64,000 nucleotides of DNA from Bacteroidetes bacterium MED-G17. GTDB lineage: Bacteria; Bacteroidota; Bacteroidia; NS11-12g; UBA9320. The notes under the pieces are model-generated. The model searched no databases and was not told where the DNA came from. It was given only the letters and a program-made list of their open reading frames with translations. Made by a program: the position numbers and the translations under genes. Position 1 is the stretch's first letter; every line of letters begins with the position of its first letter. The stretch lies in the NCBI GenBank assembly GCA_002457675.1, contig NTKK01000001.1, positions 1-64,000 of the forward strand. The letters run 5' to 3'. This document shows positions 40,942 to 51,235 of this stretch, piece after piece.

Positions 40942-41547
40942 TTAAATTTTGTTTTCTGATCCATCCAAGATTCTTTGAAGATTTTTCCTGTGAGTATACA
41001 AAGTTAAAAGCATTGAGGAAAATCCGAAAATCAAAAAATAAATTTCTTGATGACCAAAAATAAAAATACCCAATATGAAAAAAGTAAAAATGGCTATTAG
41101 GCTACCAAGGGCAACAATTTTTGTCAATAAAGTGGTTAACACAAACGCAGCAATCGAACTTAAGGCCAAGAGCCAATCAAATGCCAGGCTAATGCCTAAG
41201 AGCGTTGCAACACCTTTACCCCCTTTACCTTTGAGAAAGGGACTAAAACAATGCCCCAAAACAGCAGCAAACCCTGCCAAGATTGATGAAGTATAATCTA
41301 CATGTAAAGACCAATACAAAACTGGAGTAAATCCTTTTGCTGCATCTAAGAATAATACGCTAAGGCCAGCTTTTTTCCCAAGTATCCGTGCTACATTTGT
41401 TGCCCCTGGATTTCCGCTTCCTTGATTTCTTACATCAGTTTGGAAAAAAATAAGACCCACCAAAATGGCAAAAGGTATAGAACCCAGAGCGAAAAAAGTG
41501 CATAACAATAAGATTTCTTGACTATTCATAAAGATTAATTTTATCAA
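40942..41547 (-). CDS. plsY: Acyl-phosphate glycerol-3-phosphate acyltransferase PlsY
   Basis: 201 aa; GSIPFAILVG, GSGNPGATNVARILGKKAG, GHCFSPFLKGKGGKGVATLLG. Confidence 0.95.
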   Translation of the reverse strand: MIKLIFMNSQEILLLCTFFALGSIPFAILVGLIFFQTDVRNQGSGNPGATNVARILGKKAGLSVLFLDAAKGFTPVLYWSLHVDYTSSILAGFAAVLGHCFSPFLKGKGGKGVATLLGISLAFDWLLALSSIAAFVLTTLLTKIVALGSLIAIFTFFILGIFIFGHQEIYFLIFGFSSMLLTLYTHRKNLQRILDGSENKI

Positions 41548-44500
41548 GCCAACGGGTAACAGTTCTTGGACTTGCCAACCGAACGTAGTATCCTTTTCGG
41601 TTGATTTCTTTCATCTGTTTTCTATCCAAAATACTTTGATTAAATAGCTCTTCAGTTGAATAAACCATCAAATTCCCTCTAAAGAAGTCAAAGTAAAACC
41701 AATTGTATTTATCAATTTCAAGATACCATTTAAATCTAGTACCAGAACGCTTGATATTGATCTCCATTTTGCTGTTAATTTCTTGATTAATTTTTTCGTT
41801 ATCAATGCTAATTAGAGAAATAGGTTTTACACTTATTAAGCTATTCATCTTGGCCTGCGTAAATAATTTTATAGAAGCTATGGTAAAATGTCTTTCTAAT
41901 TCTTTGGGAAGTTCAAGGCTGCCATTTTCTTCTAATTTTTCTTCTACTTTTTTCAATTTCTTTTCTGACAAAAATTCAGCAATATGCCCTAGTAATTTTT
42001 TGTTGGATACGGCAATTTTTGCCAATCCATTTCCTTTATTCTGGATAACTTCTATTATACTTTGGTAGGCCGTTTTTGGGAGCAATAGATTTAGCCCTAA
42101 AAAAGCATCTATCATAAAAACACTATCGCTGCTCTTTTTTACAAAATTTCCGCTAGATATGGAAGAAACTTGGTCTTGAAAGTCCATATTCAGGTCAAAT
42201 TTTCCTCCGGCGGTAATGTCACCTGTTTGGTCATTAAATCCAATATAATTTCCTTTCAATGAGCCATTTAAAAGTTTATTGCTATCTCCTACAAAAAAAA
42301 TGTGGGACTTATCGTCGTAAAAAAATATTCCCGTATCTTGATTTAATGAGGCATGTAGGTAAGAGATTTTTGGGCTAAAAAAACTTGGATATGCATGAAG
42401 TGAATCCCTAGTTAATGAAATACCTGTAAACAGTTTTCGTCGGTCAGGGTCTTTAGGATTGTTCGCATTGACAATTACCCTTGTAGGATTGGGTTGATCT
42501 GCGAATCTCAGATAACGGGTTTTTATACTGTCAAATTTGTGGATAGGCTTTACAAAGCCTTCCCAAGCTATAAATTTTTCTTGACTACTCAATTTTGCTT
42601 TCCCTCGATATGCAATCTTTGGCGAGATATAGAATATCATGGAGTCTGAAACATATCCTTTTGCGACGATTGAACTGTCTTTCTCTACAAATATTCGTTT
42701 GAAATACATTTCTTGGCCGCTTTTAAATTTATCTTTATAAATGAGCTTGCCATTCCCGCTTAGTTCGTATTTACTAATTATTTTCAGATCGCAGTTAAAG
42801 AGTTGGTGAAATTTATTTTCTCTTGAGGCAAGTATTTTGGATTGCTTGAGTCGCTCAATATCTGCTTGAAGCCCAATCTTGACAGTTTTTTCGAAAGGAA
42901 AAACCCTTGAATCTGCAACGTCAATGTAAGGAACGTCGAAGGCAGTAATCTGGCTCGTATTCATATCGAACGTAGCGTATGAGCTCATAAATTGAAGTCC
43001 CTTTTGGCTTGGATTTTCACTTTTGAAAATACCATTCTCTTTAGCTACGGCATTGTTACGTTTAAAGGCTATGGTCTTTTTGTCCATATCCCAAATAAAA
43101 TCACCTAAATTGGTAGAGAATAAATTTTGTGGCATTTGGGTAAATTCATCTGGCTTGTCTGAGCTAAATTTTCCTAGTCTTGTGTTGAAATCAACCGACA
43201 CATTGATATAGCTAGATTTAATGGCTATTTGGCTTCCATCAATAGATTTAATTTGTACTTCCGCAGAGTCAGAAAAGGATTTATTTGTACCAAATACTAG
43301 CTTCTTAGAATTAATTTTTGCTTCAGCCCAATCCAACCGGCCGTTTCCAGTAATTTCAGTTGGCGTCTGGTTTAAAATGCCTTGGAATGTTTGTCCATTT
43401 TGTAGGATACTAATTTTCTCATTCCTGGTGTTCAAGGATAAATTTTCTTCATCAGGCGACCAAGATATGTCTATGTTGTCAGCAGCTATACTGGGGTATT
43501 TTCCGTTTTTCGCAAGCCGATATTTTTTGGCATTCGTAGAAAGATTTTTTGGTAGAAGTAAAATATTATCTGAATTAAATTCAGCACCTTGATATACGAT
43601 ATTTCCACTCGCATAAAATCCTTGATTACTTAAACTCAAAGAAATTTCTCCTCGTCCCTTACCCCCATAAAGTGTGTACGGAGTAATTGCTTTTTTAAAC
43701 CCCAAAGAGTAATCATCCATAATATAAATTTCTAGAGACATGTCGGGTACTATTCCAGCTGATTTGAAAACCCCGGGGAATCGAATCCCTTTTCTAGTAA
43801 AGTTGTCTAGACTATCTATGGTAAAAGGTTCTACCTCAAAACGAAAATCATCCTTTTTATATGCCCCCTCATGAATTTCTGGCTTTTCATAATGTACCAA
43901 TGAGGTACCCCGGCTTATGAATTTTGGGTATGTTGGGAAGTTTTTTAATCCAGACTTATTTTGAGGGTTATCAATTTTTATTATTCCATTTAGATTTGTG
44001 AGTACAGAATTGATTCCTTTAATCTTAACGCTTTCATTATTTTCAGGGAAAAATAGGCGAAGCGAATCAATGAGTTGACTTTCAATATCAAATTTTTTAT
44101 AGCTAAACTCAAAGTTCTTGGCATAAAACTGAAGCCTTCCTGCACGAAGAATACCGCCAAATCTTAAGTCTCTACCATGTTTTAAAAATACTTCTTGCTC
44201 ATATGGTTTTACCAACACGTTTTGTGAATCACTAAACTGAAATAGTCGAACACCTTGAAGGTGCATCTCATTGTTTATGAAAGAGAGGGTGGCATTGGGT
44301 TTTTTTCCGATAACCGAACGAAATCTTAAAACGTCATAATCAGTAATTTTTCGATGGCTATTGCTATAATGAATAACTTTAGAAAAAACATGTATGGTAT
44401 CGTTTTGTAGATTATACGATATAAACCCATTGTCAGCAAGCTGTATAATTTGTGACTTCATTTTATCTGCTGTACTGCGGTGTGCTTTGGCATATTTTTC

Positions 44501-45958
44501 TAAAGTAAAGTCACGTGTTCTATATTTTACCGCATATCGTTCTATTCTATTGATTGGGTTGAACGGTAACATTCTACCTATACGTTCATATCTAAATTCT
44601 TTAAAGAATTTTGTAGACTCAAAATTTGCTGTGGCGTCTGGTTGGGACATTTTGAAAGACATAAAATCTTGGTTAATGTTCCAAATCATTTCGTCTACAT
44701 AAAGTTCCATTTGGTGATCATTGTTGATAAATGGAGATCGTTCGAACCCTTCTTCTCCTCGAATGGCTAAAATTTCTTCATTCTTTATGTCAAAAACTAT
44801 ATTGATTCTTGGGTGGCTGATTGTTCCACTGTCTGTATAAAAAGTTAGTTGAGCATCTGGACAAGACAGTCTTATTGGACTTATAGCAAATAATTCTGCG
44901 CTGGCTTTCATTTTGATTTTATCTTTATATTTTACTTTTATAATGGCTGGATCTTTGCTATTCCCTTTTCCATAAAAAGTGTTTCCTTTCATCTTAAATC
45001 CACCGGTTAAGGATATCCTATTGTTCGCGAAATCACCTAAGGAGATATCGTTTCTGTAAGATTCAAAAAGCGGAAATTTTGCGTCACTAAAGATGGTGTC
45101 TTCTTGAGTTAGTCTTTTGCTGCTTAATCTATCGGTAAGTTTTCCGAGCAATTTTTCAGTCGTAATGCCTTTGTATGTAAAAAGTGCTGAATCCGCTTCA
45201 AAAAATCCACTATTGAGTCTTAGCATATAATCATCAAAGCTTGCAAAAACATTTTCAGGAGCAAGTCCTACCCTTTGCCAGTCAATGGTCCCATCTTTTC
45301 CAGTCCAACTTTTATCGCTTAGACGAAAGGTCCCTGAGGTATTTTTAATTTTTATCTTGTCTTCTCCACCAATGGCTTGTGCGTATAGGGTGATATTTTT
45401 ATAAGTGATTAGCAGATCATTTTTTTCAAAACGTAATTTATAATCTGTTGGATTGGTATACCATTTTTTTGATTTACTTACGAAAAAGATGTATTCATTA
45501 AATAAACCCTTCGAGGTTTCTAATATTTCTAAATATCTCTTTTTGTTTTTTCTAAGTATAGGAAGACTATATTGAAGCCAATCACTATATTGATCTCGGT
45601 CAATTTTTGAAGAATCATTTCCCAAAAGAATGGTTTGCAGGAGTAATGAAAAATTTTCCATTGTTGCTTTTTGCAATAACATCATATTGCTCAATTGTAT
45701 AATCTGTCTTTTATTTTCCTCGGAAAAAGAGTTTCCCAAAAATTGCGCTTCAAATTCACTTAACATAGAAGAGGTTTTTTTATCGTTTGAATTGTGCAGA
45801 AACTCAAACAGTTCATCAATAAAAACTTCAGGTCTTTGCGAAAAAGACTTTGGTTGAGACCAAGCTAGAGTACAGAATAAAATGGCACCTATGCAGAGTG
45901 TAGTTTTTTTATTAGCGACCAAATTGAAGTCCACACCAATTATTTTTTTCAAATTCAT
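41522..45958 (-). CDS. Very large exported protein of unknown function
   Basis: ORF track 41522..45976 (1484 aa). Start uncertain: ATG 45958 or a later GTG/TTG giving MVANKKTTLCIGAILFCTLAWSQ-type signal peptide; remainder beta-rich with no motif I recognise. Confidence 0.8.
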   Translation of the reverse strand: MNLKKIIGVDFNLVANKKTTLCIGAILFCTLAWSQPKSFSQRPEVFIDELFEFLHNSNDKKTSSMLSEFEAQFLGNSFSEENKRQIIQLSNMMLLQKATMENFSLLLQTILLGNDSSKIDRDQYSDWLQYSLPILRKNKKRYLEILETSKGLFNEYIFFVSKSKKWYTNPTDYKLRFEKNDLLITYKNITLYAQAIGGEDKIKIKNTSGTFRLSDKSWTGKDGTIDWQRVGLAPENVFASFDDYMLRLNSGFFEADSALFTYKGITTEKLLGKLTDRLSSKRLTQEDTIFSDAKFPLFESYRNDISLGDFANNRISLTGGFKMKGNTFYGKGNSKDPAIIKVKYKDKIKMKASAELFAISPIRLSCPDAQLTFYTDSGTISHPRINIVFDIKNEEILAIRGEEGFERSPFINNDHQMELYVDEMIWNINQDFMSFKMSQPDATANFESTKFFKEFRYERIGRMLPFNPINRIERYAVKYRTRDFTLEKYAKAHRSTADKMKSQIIQLADNGFISYNLQNDTIHVFSKVIHYSNSHRKITDYDVLRFRSVIGKKPNATLSFINNEMHLQGVRLFQFSDSQNVLVKPYEQEVFLKHGRDLRFGGILRAGRLQFYAKNFEFSYKKFDIESQLIDSLRLFFPENNESVKIKGINSVLTNLNGIIKIDNPQNKSGLKNFPTYPKFISRGTSLVHYEKPEIHEGAYKKDDFRFEVEPFTIDSLDNFTRKGIRFPGVFKSAGIVPDMSLEIYIMDDYSLGFKKAITPYTLYGGKGRGEISLSLSNQGFYASGNIVYQGAEFNSDNILLLPKNLSTNAKKYRLAKNGKYPSIAADNIDISWSPDEENLSLNTRNEKISILQNGQTFQGILNQTPTEITGNGRLDWAEAKINSKKLVFGTNKSFSDSAEVQIKSIDGSQIAIKSSYINVSVDFNTRLGKFSSDKPDEFTQMPQNLFSTNLGDFIWDMDKKTIAFKRNNAVAKENGIFKSENPSQKGLQFMSSYATFDMNTSQITAFDVPYIDVADSRVFPFEKTVKIGLQADIERLKQSKILASRENKFHQLFNCDLKIISKYELSGNGKLIYKDKFKSGQEMYFKRIFVEKDSSIVAKGYVSDSMIFYISPKIAYRGKAKLSSQEKFIAWEGFVKPIHKFDSIKTRYLRFADQPNPTRVIVNANNPKDPDRRKLFTGISLTRDSLHAYPSFFSPKISYLHASLNQDTGIFFYDDKSHIFFVGDSNKLLNGSLKGNYIGFNDQTGDITAGGKFDLNMDFQDQVSSISSGNFVKKSSDSVFMIDAFLGLNLLLPKTAYQSIIEVIQNKGNGLAKIAVSNKKLLGHIAEFLSEKKLKKVEEKLEENGSLELPKELERHFTIASIKLFTQAKMNSLISVKPISLISIDNEKINQEINSKMEINIKRSGTRFKWYLEIDKYNWFYFDFFRGNLMVYSTEELFNQSILDRKQMKEINRKGYYVRLASPRTVTRWLDKINLYE

Positions 45959-46718
45959 TTTGTAAGCTAAAATCATACTTTTTGGATTTATTCAATATTT
46001 CCTGCTTATCTTCAATTAAAAAGCCACTTATGATCAGAACGCCATTTTCTTTCAACATTATATCAAAATCAGCCAAAAATTGGAGATTGACGTTTTTTGT
46101 AATATTTGATACAATAAAGTCAAATTTTTGATCTTTTATATTTTCAATAGTTCCTAAAATCACTTTTGAATTATGGCACTTATTTAAGCGGATATTTTGA
46201 TTGGTATTTTCGACACAATTTTGATCATTATCAACCAACAGTACTTCTTTTGCTCCCTTTATTTCGCTGAAAATTCCTAAAACCCCTGAACCGCAGCCCA
46301 TATCCAATAGTGTTCTGTTTTGAAAATCTAGGCCGTTCATAAGCTCTAGTAAACCTGATGTTGTTTCATGATGTCCTGTACCAAATGCCATGGAAGGGTT
46401 TATAATAATTTGAGGCAGTATTTGAGTTGATTTTTTATGAAACGGAGCCAATATATGCGCTACATTATTTACTAAAACAGGAGGATAATTTTCTTCCCAC
46501 GTGGCATTCCAGTTTTGTTCCGTTAAGGTTTCAGTTACAACATTTGGAATACTTTTATTTTTAAAAAATGATTGTATGATTTCTGCATTTTCTGGTCTAA
46601 AAAATATGTGCCAAGATTTTTCTTTTTCTTCAATTCCTTCAATAGGGTATTCCCATAAATAGGCTATTTCTATCTCTGAAAGCAGCGCTTTTGGGATGTC
46701 AATTTTTTGCAAACCCAC
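45912..46718 (-). CDS. prmA: Ribosomal protein L11 methyltransferase
   Basis: 268 aa; INPSMAFGTGHHETTSGLLELM, LLDMGCGSGVLGIFSEIKGA, FDFIVSNI; GTG start. Confidence 0.95.
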   Translation of the reverse strand: MGLQKIDIPKALLSEIEIAYLWEYPIEGIEEKEKSWHIFFRPENAEIIQSFFKNKSIPNVVTETLTEQNWNATWEENYPPVLVNNVAHILAPFHKKSTQILPQIIINPSMAFGTGHHETTSGLLELMNGLDFQNRTLLDMGCGSGVLGIFSEIKGAKEVLLVDNDQNCVENTNQNIRLNKCHNSKVILGTIENIKDQKFDFIVSNITKNVNLQFLADFDIMLKENGVLIISGFLIEDKQEILNKSKKYDFSLQNEFEKNNWCGLQFGR

Positions 46719-46726
46719 TAGGAAGC

Positions 46727-46734
46727 CAAAAGTA
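46727..46734 (-). promoter_or_regulatory. Bacteroidota -7 element (TACTTTTG) for prmA
   Basis: Exact TAnnTTTG on the minus strand, 8 nt upstream of the GTG at 46718. Confidence 0.5.
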
Positions 46735-46792
46735 CACCGCCCAAAGCGAATAAAGACTATTTTTAAGTTAAAATTGTTTAACCTGTAGTCAC

Positions 46793-49210
46793 TTGAAAAA
46801 GATAATATTTCTTGAAAAGATTCAAACTTGGTTTACATCAAACAACTGGATTTGGTATGATTTTCAAAAAACTGCTGCAAAGAATTATTACGATGGTAAA
46901 AATGGCTTGGTAAATGCGCCAACGGGTAGTGGTAAAACTTATGCATTGGCTTTACCTTTCTTAGTGAAACACGGCTTTGAGAAACCAAAAAGTGGAATTA
47001 GAGTTTTGTGGATTACTCCCCTAAGAGCACTTTCAACGGATATACACCAAGCAATTGAAACTGCTACTTTGGATTTGAAAATTTCATGGCGCGTGGCGCT
47101 CAGACATGGAGATGTTCCTTCGGCAAAAAAACAAGCGCAAATGAAATCGCCACCTCAAGTTTTGGTCACTACTCCTGAAAGTGTTCATATTATGTTGGCT
47201 AACAAAAACAGAGAAAAATTATTCAAAAATCTCGATTGCGTAGTTGTAGATGAATGGCATGAATTGATTGGAAATAAAAGGGGTGTTTTGATTGAATTAG
47301 CTATAGCAGCATTTAAAATGTATCAACCCAAGGTAAGCATTTGGGGGATTTCGGCTACAATAGGCAATTTGGAACAAGCTAAAAAAGTATTGGCAGGAGA
47401 AAATGCCATTTTGGTTAAAAGTAAGATCAAAAAAAAGATGGATGTCAATACTTTATTGCCACCAAAAATTGAAAAACTCCCATGGGCAGGTCATTTGGGT
47501 CTTACGATGTCCAAACAAATTGATCCTATAATTAAAAATGCAAAAACAAGCTTGATATTTACCAACACACGTGGGCAAGCAGAAATTTGGTATCAAAAAA
47601 TTTTGGATGCAAATCCACATTTTGCTGGGCTCCTCGCTATGCATCACGGAAGTTTGAGTAAAGAGGTAAGACAGTGGGTCGAGGAAGCTTTGCATATTGG
47701 TAGCTTGAAGGCTGTCATTTGCACTTCTAGCTTAGACTTGGGTGTTGACTTTCGCCCTGTTGATACGGTTATTCAAGTAGGTAGTCCGAAGGGTATTTCT
47801 CGATTCGCACAACGTGGAGGAAGAAGTGGCCATGGGCCTAATTTACCCAGCAAGCTTTATTTTTTGCCAACAAATGCCTTAGAGTTAATCGAGGCATCTG
47901 CATTAAAGAAGGCCATAGAAAGAGAAATGTTTGAAGCTCGAGAACCCATGCAATTGTGTTTTGACATTCTTATCCAATTTTTGGTGACCTTAGCAGTGGG
48001 AGGCGGATTTGACCCAAATGAAATTTTTTTACGGATAAAGAAAACGAGTTGTTTTTCTTTATTGACTGAAAGTGAGTTTTCTTGGTGTTTACATTTTATT
48101 CAATTTGGGGGTAAGGGCTTGCAGGCCTATGAAGAATTTAGAAAAGTAGAGGACGAAAATGGAAAATTTATTGTTAAAAATAAACGAATTGCCATGCGCC
48201 ACAGGCTAAGTATAGGTGCTATTGTAAGTGAAACAAATCTTAAAGTTAAGCTGCAAAATGGAAAAGTTTTAGGACATATAGAAGAGTATTTTATCAGTAA
48301 ATTAAACATAGGAAGCGCCTTTACTTTTGCCGGTGCAGTATATGATTTGTTAGAAGTAAAAGGTATGGAGGTAAGGGTGAAAAAATCTAAAAAAAGGTCG
48401 GCCGTGGTACCTTCTTGGATGGGCGGAAGAATGAGCTTAACAAGTGAAATTTCTGATCTCTTGCGAGAAGAACTTTCCTTGTCTGAAGCAAAGTTTGGAC
48501 CGGAAATGCGGAAACTAAACCCTTTACTAAAGCTTCAAAAGAAGAGGTCTTTGGTGCCTTTACCTACCGAGTTTTTGATTGAAACTTTCGAAAGCCAAGA
48601 GGGTCATCATATTTTCATGTATCCATTTGAAGGAAGAAAAATACACGAAGGTTTGAGCATGATTTTGGCACACAGAATAAGTAAAATAGCACCTATGTCA
48701 GTTAGTTTGGCAATGAATGATTATGGATTTGAAATAGTTTCGGCTAAGGAAATTCCAATTTTCCAAGCCCTAGAAGAAGACTTATTTTCAACAAAAAATT
48801 TACTTCGGGATATTCAAGATAGCACCAATCAAACAATCATGGCAAAACGAAAATTTAGAGACATCGCCTCTATTGCTGGTTTGACTTTCAAAGGATACCC
48901 AAATAAATTGCACGGTGACAAACATTTACAGGCAAATGCACAACTCTTTTTTGATGTATTTAACGATTATGATCCAGAAAACTTGTTGCTTCGGCAAGCT
49001 TTTGATGAAGTACTTTTTGAACAATTAGATGAACAACGTATTTTTCTCGCACTGTCTCGAATAAGTACGCAAGAAATTGTTGTAAAAAAGTTGAGCAAAC
49101 CTTCTCCTTTTTCATTCCCAATAATGGTAGACAGATTAAATAGAAATAGTTTAAGCAACGAAAAAATGGAAGATAGAATAAAAAGGCTACTAGAAACTTT
49201 AGAAAAGTAA
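46793..49210 (+). CDS. Lhr-Core/ligase-associated-type DEXH-box helicase
   Basis: 805 aa; NAPTGSGKTYALALPFL, VVVDEWHEL (DEWH), WGISATIGN, AICTSSLDLGVDFRPVDTVIQVGSPKGISRFAQRGGRSGH; TTG start. Confidence 0.92.
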   Translation: MKKIIFLEKIQTWFTSNNWIWYDFQKTAAKNYYDGKNGLVNAPTGSGKTYALALPFLVKHGFEKPKSGIRVLWITPLRALSTDIHQAIETATLDLKISWRVALRHGDVPSAKKQAQMKSPPQVLVTTPESVHIMLANKNREKLFKNLDCVVVDEWHELIGNKRGVLIELAIAAFKMYQPKVSIWGISATIGNLEQAKKVLAGENAILVKSKIKKKMDVNTLLPPKIEKLPWAGHLGLTMSKQIDPIIKNAKTSLIFTNTRGQAEIWYQKILDANPHFAGLLAMHHGSLSKEVRQWVEEALHIGSLKAVICTSSLDLGVDFRPVDTVIQVGSPKGISRFAQRGGRSGHGPNLPSKLYFLPTNALELIEASALKKAIEREMFEAREPMQLCFDILIQFLVTLAVGGGFDPNEIFLRIKKTSCFSLLTESEFSWCLHFIQFGGKGLQAYEEFRKVEDENGKFIVKNKRIAMRHRLSIGAIVSETNLKVKLQNGKVLGHIEEYFISKLNIGSAFTFAGAVYDLLEVKGMEVRVKKSKKRSAVVPSWMGGRMSLTSEISDLLREELSLSEAKFGPEMRKLNPLLKLQKKRSLVPLPTEFLIETFESQEGHHIFMYPFEGRKIHEGLSMILAHRISKIAPMSVSLAMNDYGFEIVSAKEIPIFQALEEDLFSTKNLLRDIQDSTNQTIMAKRKFRDIASIAGLTFKGYPNKLHGDKHLQANAQLFFDVFNDYDPENLLLRQAFDEVLFEQLDEQRIFLALSRISTQEIVVKKLSKPSPFSFPIMVDRLNRNSLSNEKMEDRIKRLLETLEK

Positions 49211-49247
49211 GGCTGTTATTCTATAGATTAACTAAGCTTGTATTCTC

Positions 49248-50129
49248 TTGTACAACACAAAATTTGTCGCTGGTTTTTTGCTAATTATTCTTGGTTTAAT
49301 CTGGGGCAGTAGTTTCATTTTAATGAAAATTGGTCTGCATGCTTTGGCGCCAATTCAAATTGCGTCTTTGCGCATTGGTATTGCTGGGTTTTCTTTATTA
49401 CCATTTATCATACCTTATGTCAACAGAGTTGAAAAAAAAGATAGAATTTGGATTTTTTTGACTGGCCTTGTAGGAAATGGGATACCTTCTTTTTTATTTG
49501 CTTATGCGCAAACATCGGTATCTAGTTCTACTACTGGTGCTTTAAATTCTCTTACACCAATTTTTGCACTGCTCACCGGCTTGGCTATTTTTCGGATGTC
49601 TCTCGATAAGTACAAAATGCTCGGCGTGATGATTGGCTTTATAGGTTCTTTTGTATTGCTCACTTGGAAAGCAAATGGTGAACTTCAATTTTCACCCATG
49701 GCGCTTTGGATTGTATTGGCAACATTTATGTATGGCTTGAACGTGAATATTTTGAAATTAAAATTATCAAAATATCCGCCACTTATGATAGCAAGTTTAC
49801 CCTTAGGGACGCTGTTTTTGCCTGCTGTTCTAATATTCTTTTCATTTCCACTTCCTAATTTAAATAGTCAAGAAGTTCTCCAATCTGTTTTTGCTATCGG
49901 GCTACTAGGTATAATTGGAACTGCTTTTGCGCTCATCCTTTTTAATAGGCTGATACAAATTTCAAGTGCAGTTTTTGCTTCCTCTGTCACTTATCTTATC
50001 CCTTTTGTTGCATTATTTATAGGTTGGTTAGATGGTGAACAGGTAGGATGGATTCAATTAGCGGCCGTGTTGGTCATTGTTATCGGAATTCTCATCATTC
50101 GAAAAGGCAATAAGCAAGAAAATCGCTGA
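49248..50129 (+). CDS. EamA/DMT-family transporter
   Basis: 293 aa; ten TM; LIILGLIWGSSFILMKIGLHALAPIQIASLRI; TTG start. Confidence 0.9.
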   Translation: MYNTKFVAGFLLIILGLIWGSSFILMKIGLHALAPIQIASLRIGIAGFSLLPFIIPYVNRVEKKDRIWIFLTGLVGNGIPSFLFAYAQTSVSSSTTGALNSLTPIFALLTGLAIFRMSLDKYKMLGVMIGFIGSFVLLTWKANGELQFSPMALWIVLATFMYGLNVNILKLKLSKYPPLMIASLPLGTLFLPAVLIFFSFPLPNLNSQEVLQSVFAIGLLGIIGTAFALILFNRLIQISSAVFASSVTYLIPFVALFIGWLDGEQVGWIQLAAVLVIVIGILIIRKGNKQENR

Positions 50130-50133
50130 AGTG

Positions 50134-50808
50134 TTATTGTTTCCTCCTGCACAATGGCTCTATTTCAGCCCAGTTTTTTACTAAGGTTTCTATTTTTTCA
50201 GGATTTTGCTGGTGTAATCGAATTTGTATATTCACATGTTTGAGGCCTAAGAAATCAAAGCAATTATCCAAGCTTTTTTCCGGATCTGCAACCAAATCTT
50301 CATAACAAATTTCTAGAATAGATCTGTCTTTGTAACGATTTCGAAATTCTCTTTCCCAATTCTCTGTTTTTTCAAGTTCAGTAGCTAACCAGTTGCGGTC
50401 AATGCTTATCTTTTTAAAAAATAAAGGCAGGGATAATGGCCATTTTTGCTTCCAAACTTTGGTGTGTGTTGCAATGGCTTGAGAAATAACTGTCCGCACT
50501 CTGTCTTTTCTTGTGAGGTGAATGAACTTAACGCTTGGATTTTGATCAAGAAACGTCCAAACATCGCCTGCACCATTTTTTGAATGGTAATAAAAAAGTT
50601 TACAGCCGAGAACCTTCTCTCTGGATTTTTTCCATGTGCTTATTAGTTTTTGCGTTGTAATTTTTTGGTTTTTAAAGATTTCTCCCCAAATCCGAATATC
50701 TGGGTGCTGATGTAAACAATCAATGAGTAGGTTTGAGCCGGTGCGAGATCTACAGATGACAAAAAAAAGGGTTCTTGAATCACCTGAAACACCTAGTTGA
50801 TTACTCAT
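50134..50808 (-). CDS. Sulfotransferase (Stf0-like)
   Basis: 224 aa; ICRSRTGSNLLIDCLHQHPDI (5'-PSB-like loop), VKFIHLTRKDRVRTVISQ (3'-PB-like). Confidence 0.85.
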   Translation of the reverse strand: MSNQLGVSGDSRTLFFVICRSRTGSNLLIDCLHQHPDIRIWGEIFKNQKITTQKLISTWKKSREKVLGCKLFYYHSKNGAGDVWTFLDQNPSVKFIHLTRKDRVRTVISQAIATHTKVWKQKWPLSLPLFFKKISIDRNWLATELEKTENWEREFRNRYKDRSILEICYEDLVADPEKSLDNCFDFLGLKHVNIQIRLHQQNPEKIETLVKNWAEIEPLCRRKQ

Positions 50809-51235
50809 TTTTTGACCAATGAAAGCCTAACCACGCCATAGGTAGGTATGCCAATCCTAAGTCAACCACGGCAAACCAAGTGGGCGTAGGTCTCGCAGAA
50901 ACCTCCATAAAGCCTCCAATTAAAAAGAATAGGCCAATAATTAGCGCACCAATCCATCGATTGGAAACCATAATTTTACTACTTATCCATGCTCCAATTA
51001 GTGTGCCGCCTGCGTGGCCCATAAAGGGTGCTACAAAATGTTTGAACTCAAAACGATGTATATTCTCACTTAAACTTTTTTCGGTGAGTTCTACTCCGCT
51101 AGGTAAAGGGAAAATGGTCAGAAAAAGATAAATTAATGCCATGTTGATAAGCGCGCCCATGAGCAGTCCGATTACAGGACCGATAAAGTTTTTTAGGGTA
51201 GGATTCATTCGTGCGAAAATACGCATTCCTACCAA
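50801..51235 (-). CDS. Small polytopic membrane protein
   Basis: 144 aa; about four TM helices; TTG 51235 or ATG 51226 start. Confidence 0.65.
   Translation of the reverse strand: MVGMRIFARMNPTLKNFIGPVIGLLMGALINMALIYLFLTIFPLPSGVELTEKSLSENIHRFEFKHFVAPFMGHAGGTLIGAWISSKIMVSNRWIGALIIGLFFLIGGFMEVSARPTPTWFAVVDLGLAYLPMAWLGFHWSKNE

Noticed and set aside
43221-43592. 123-aa plus-strand ORF inside the 1484-aa gene, and similar antisense ORFs throughout the track
   Set aside because: Fully antisense to longer coding ORFs with low-complexity composition; no independent support
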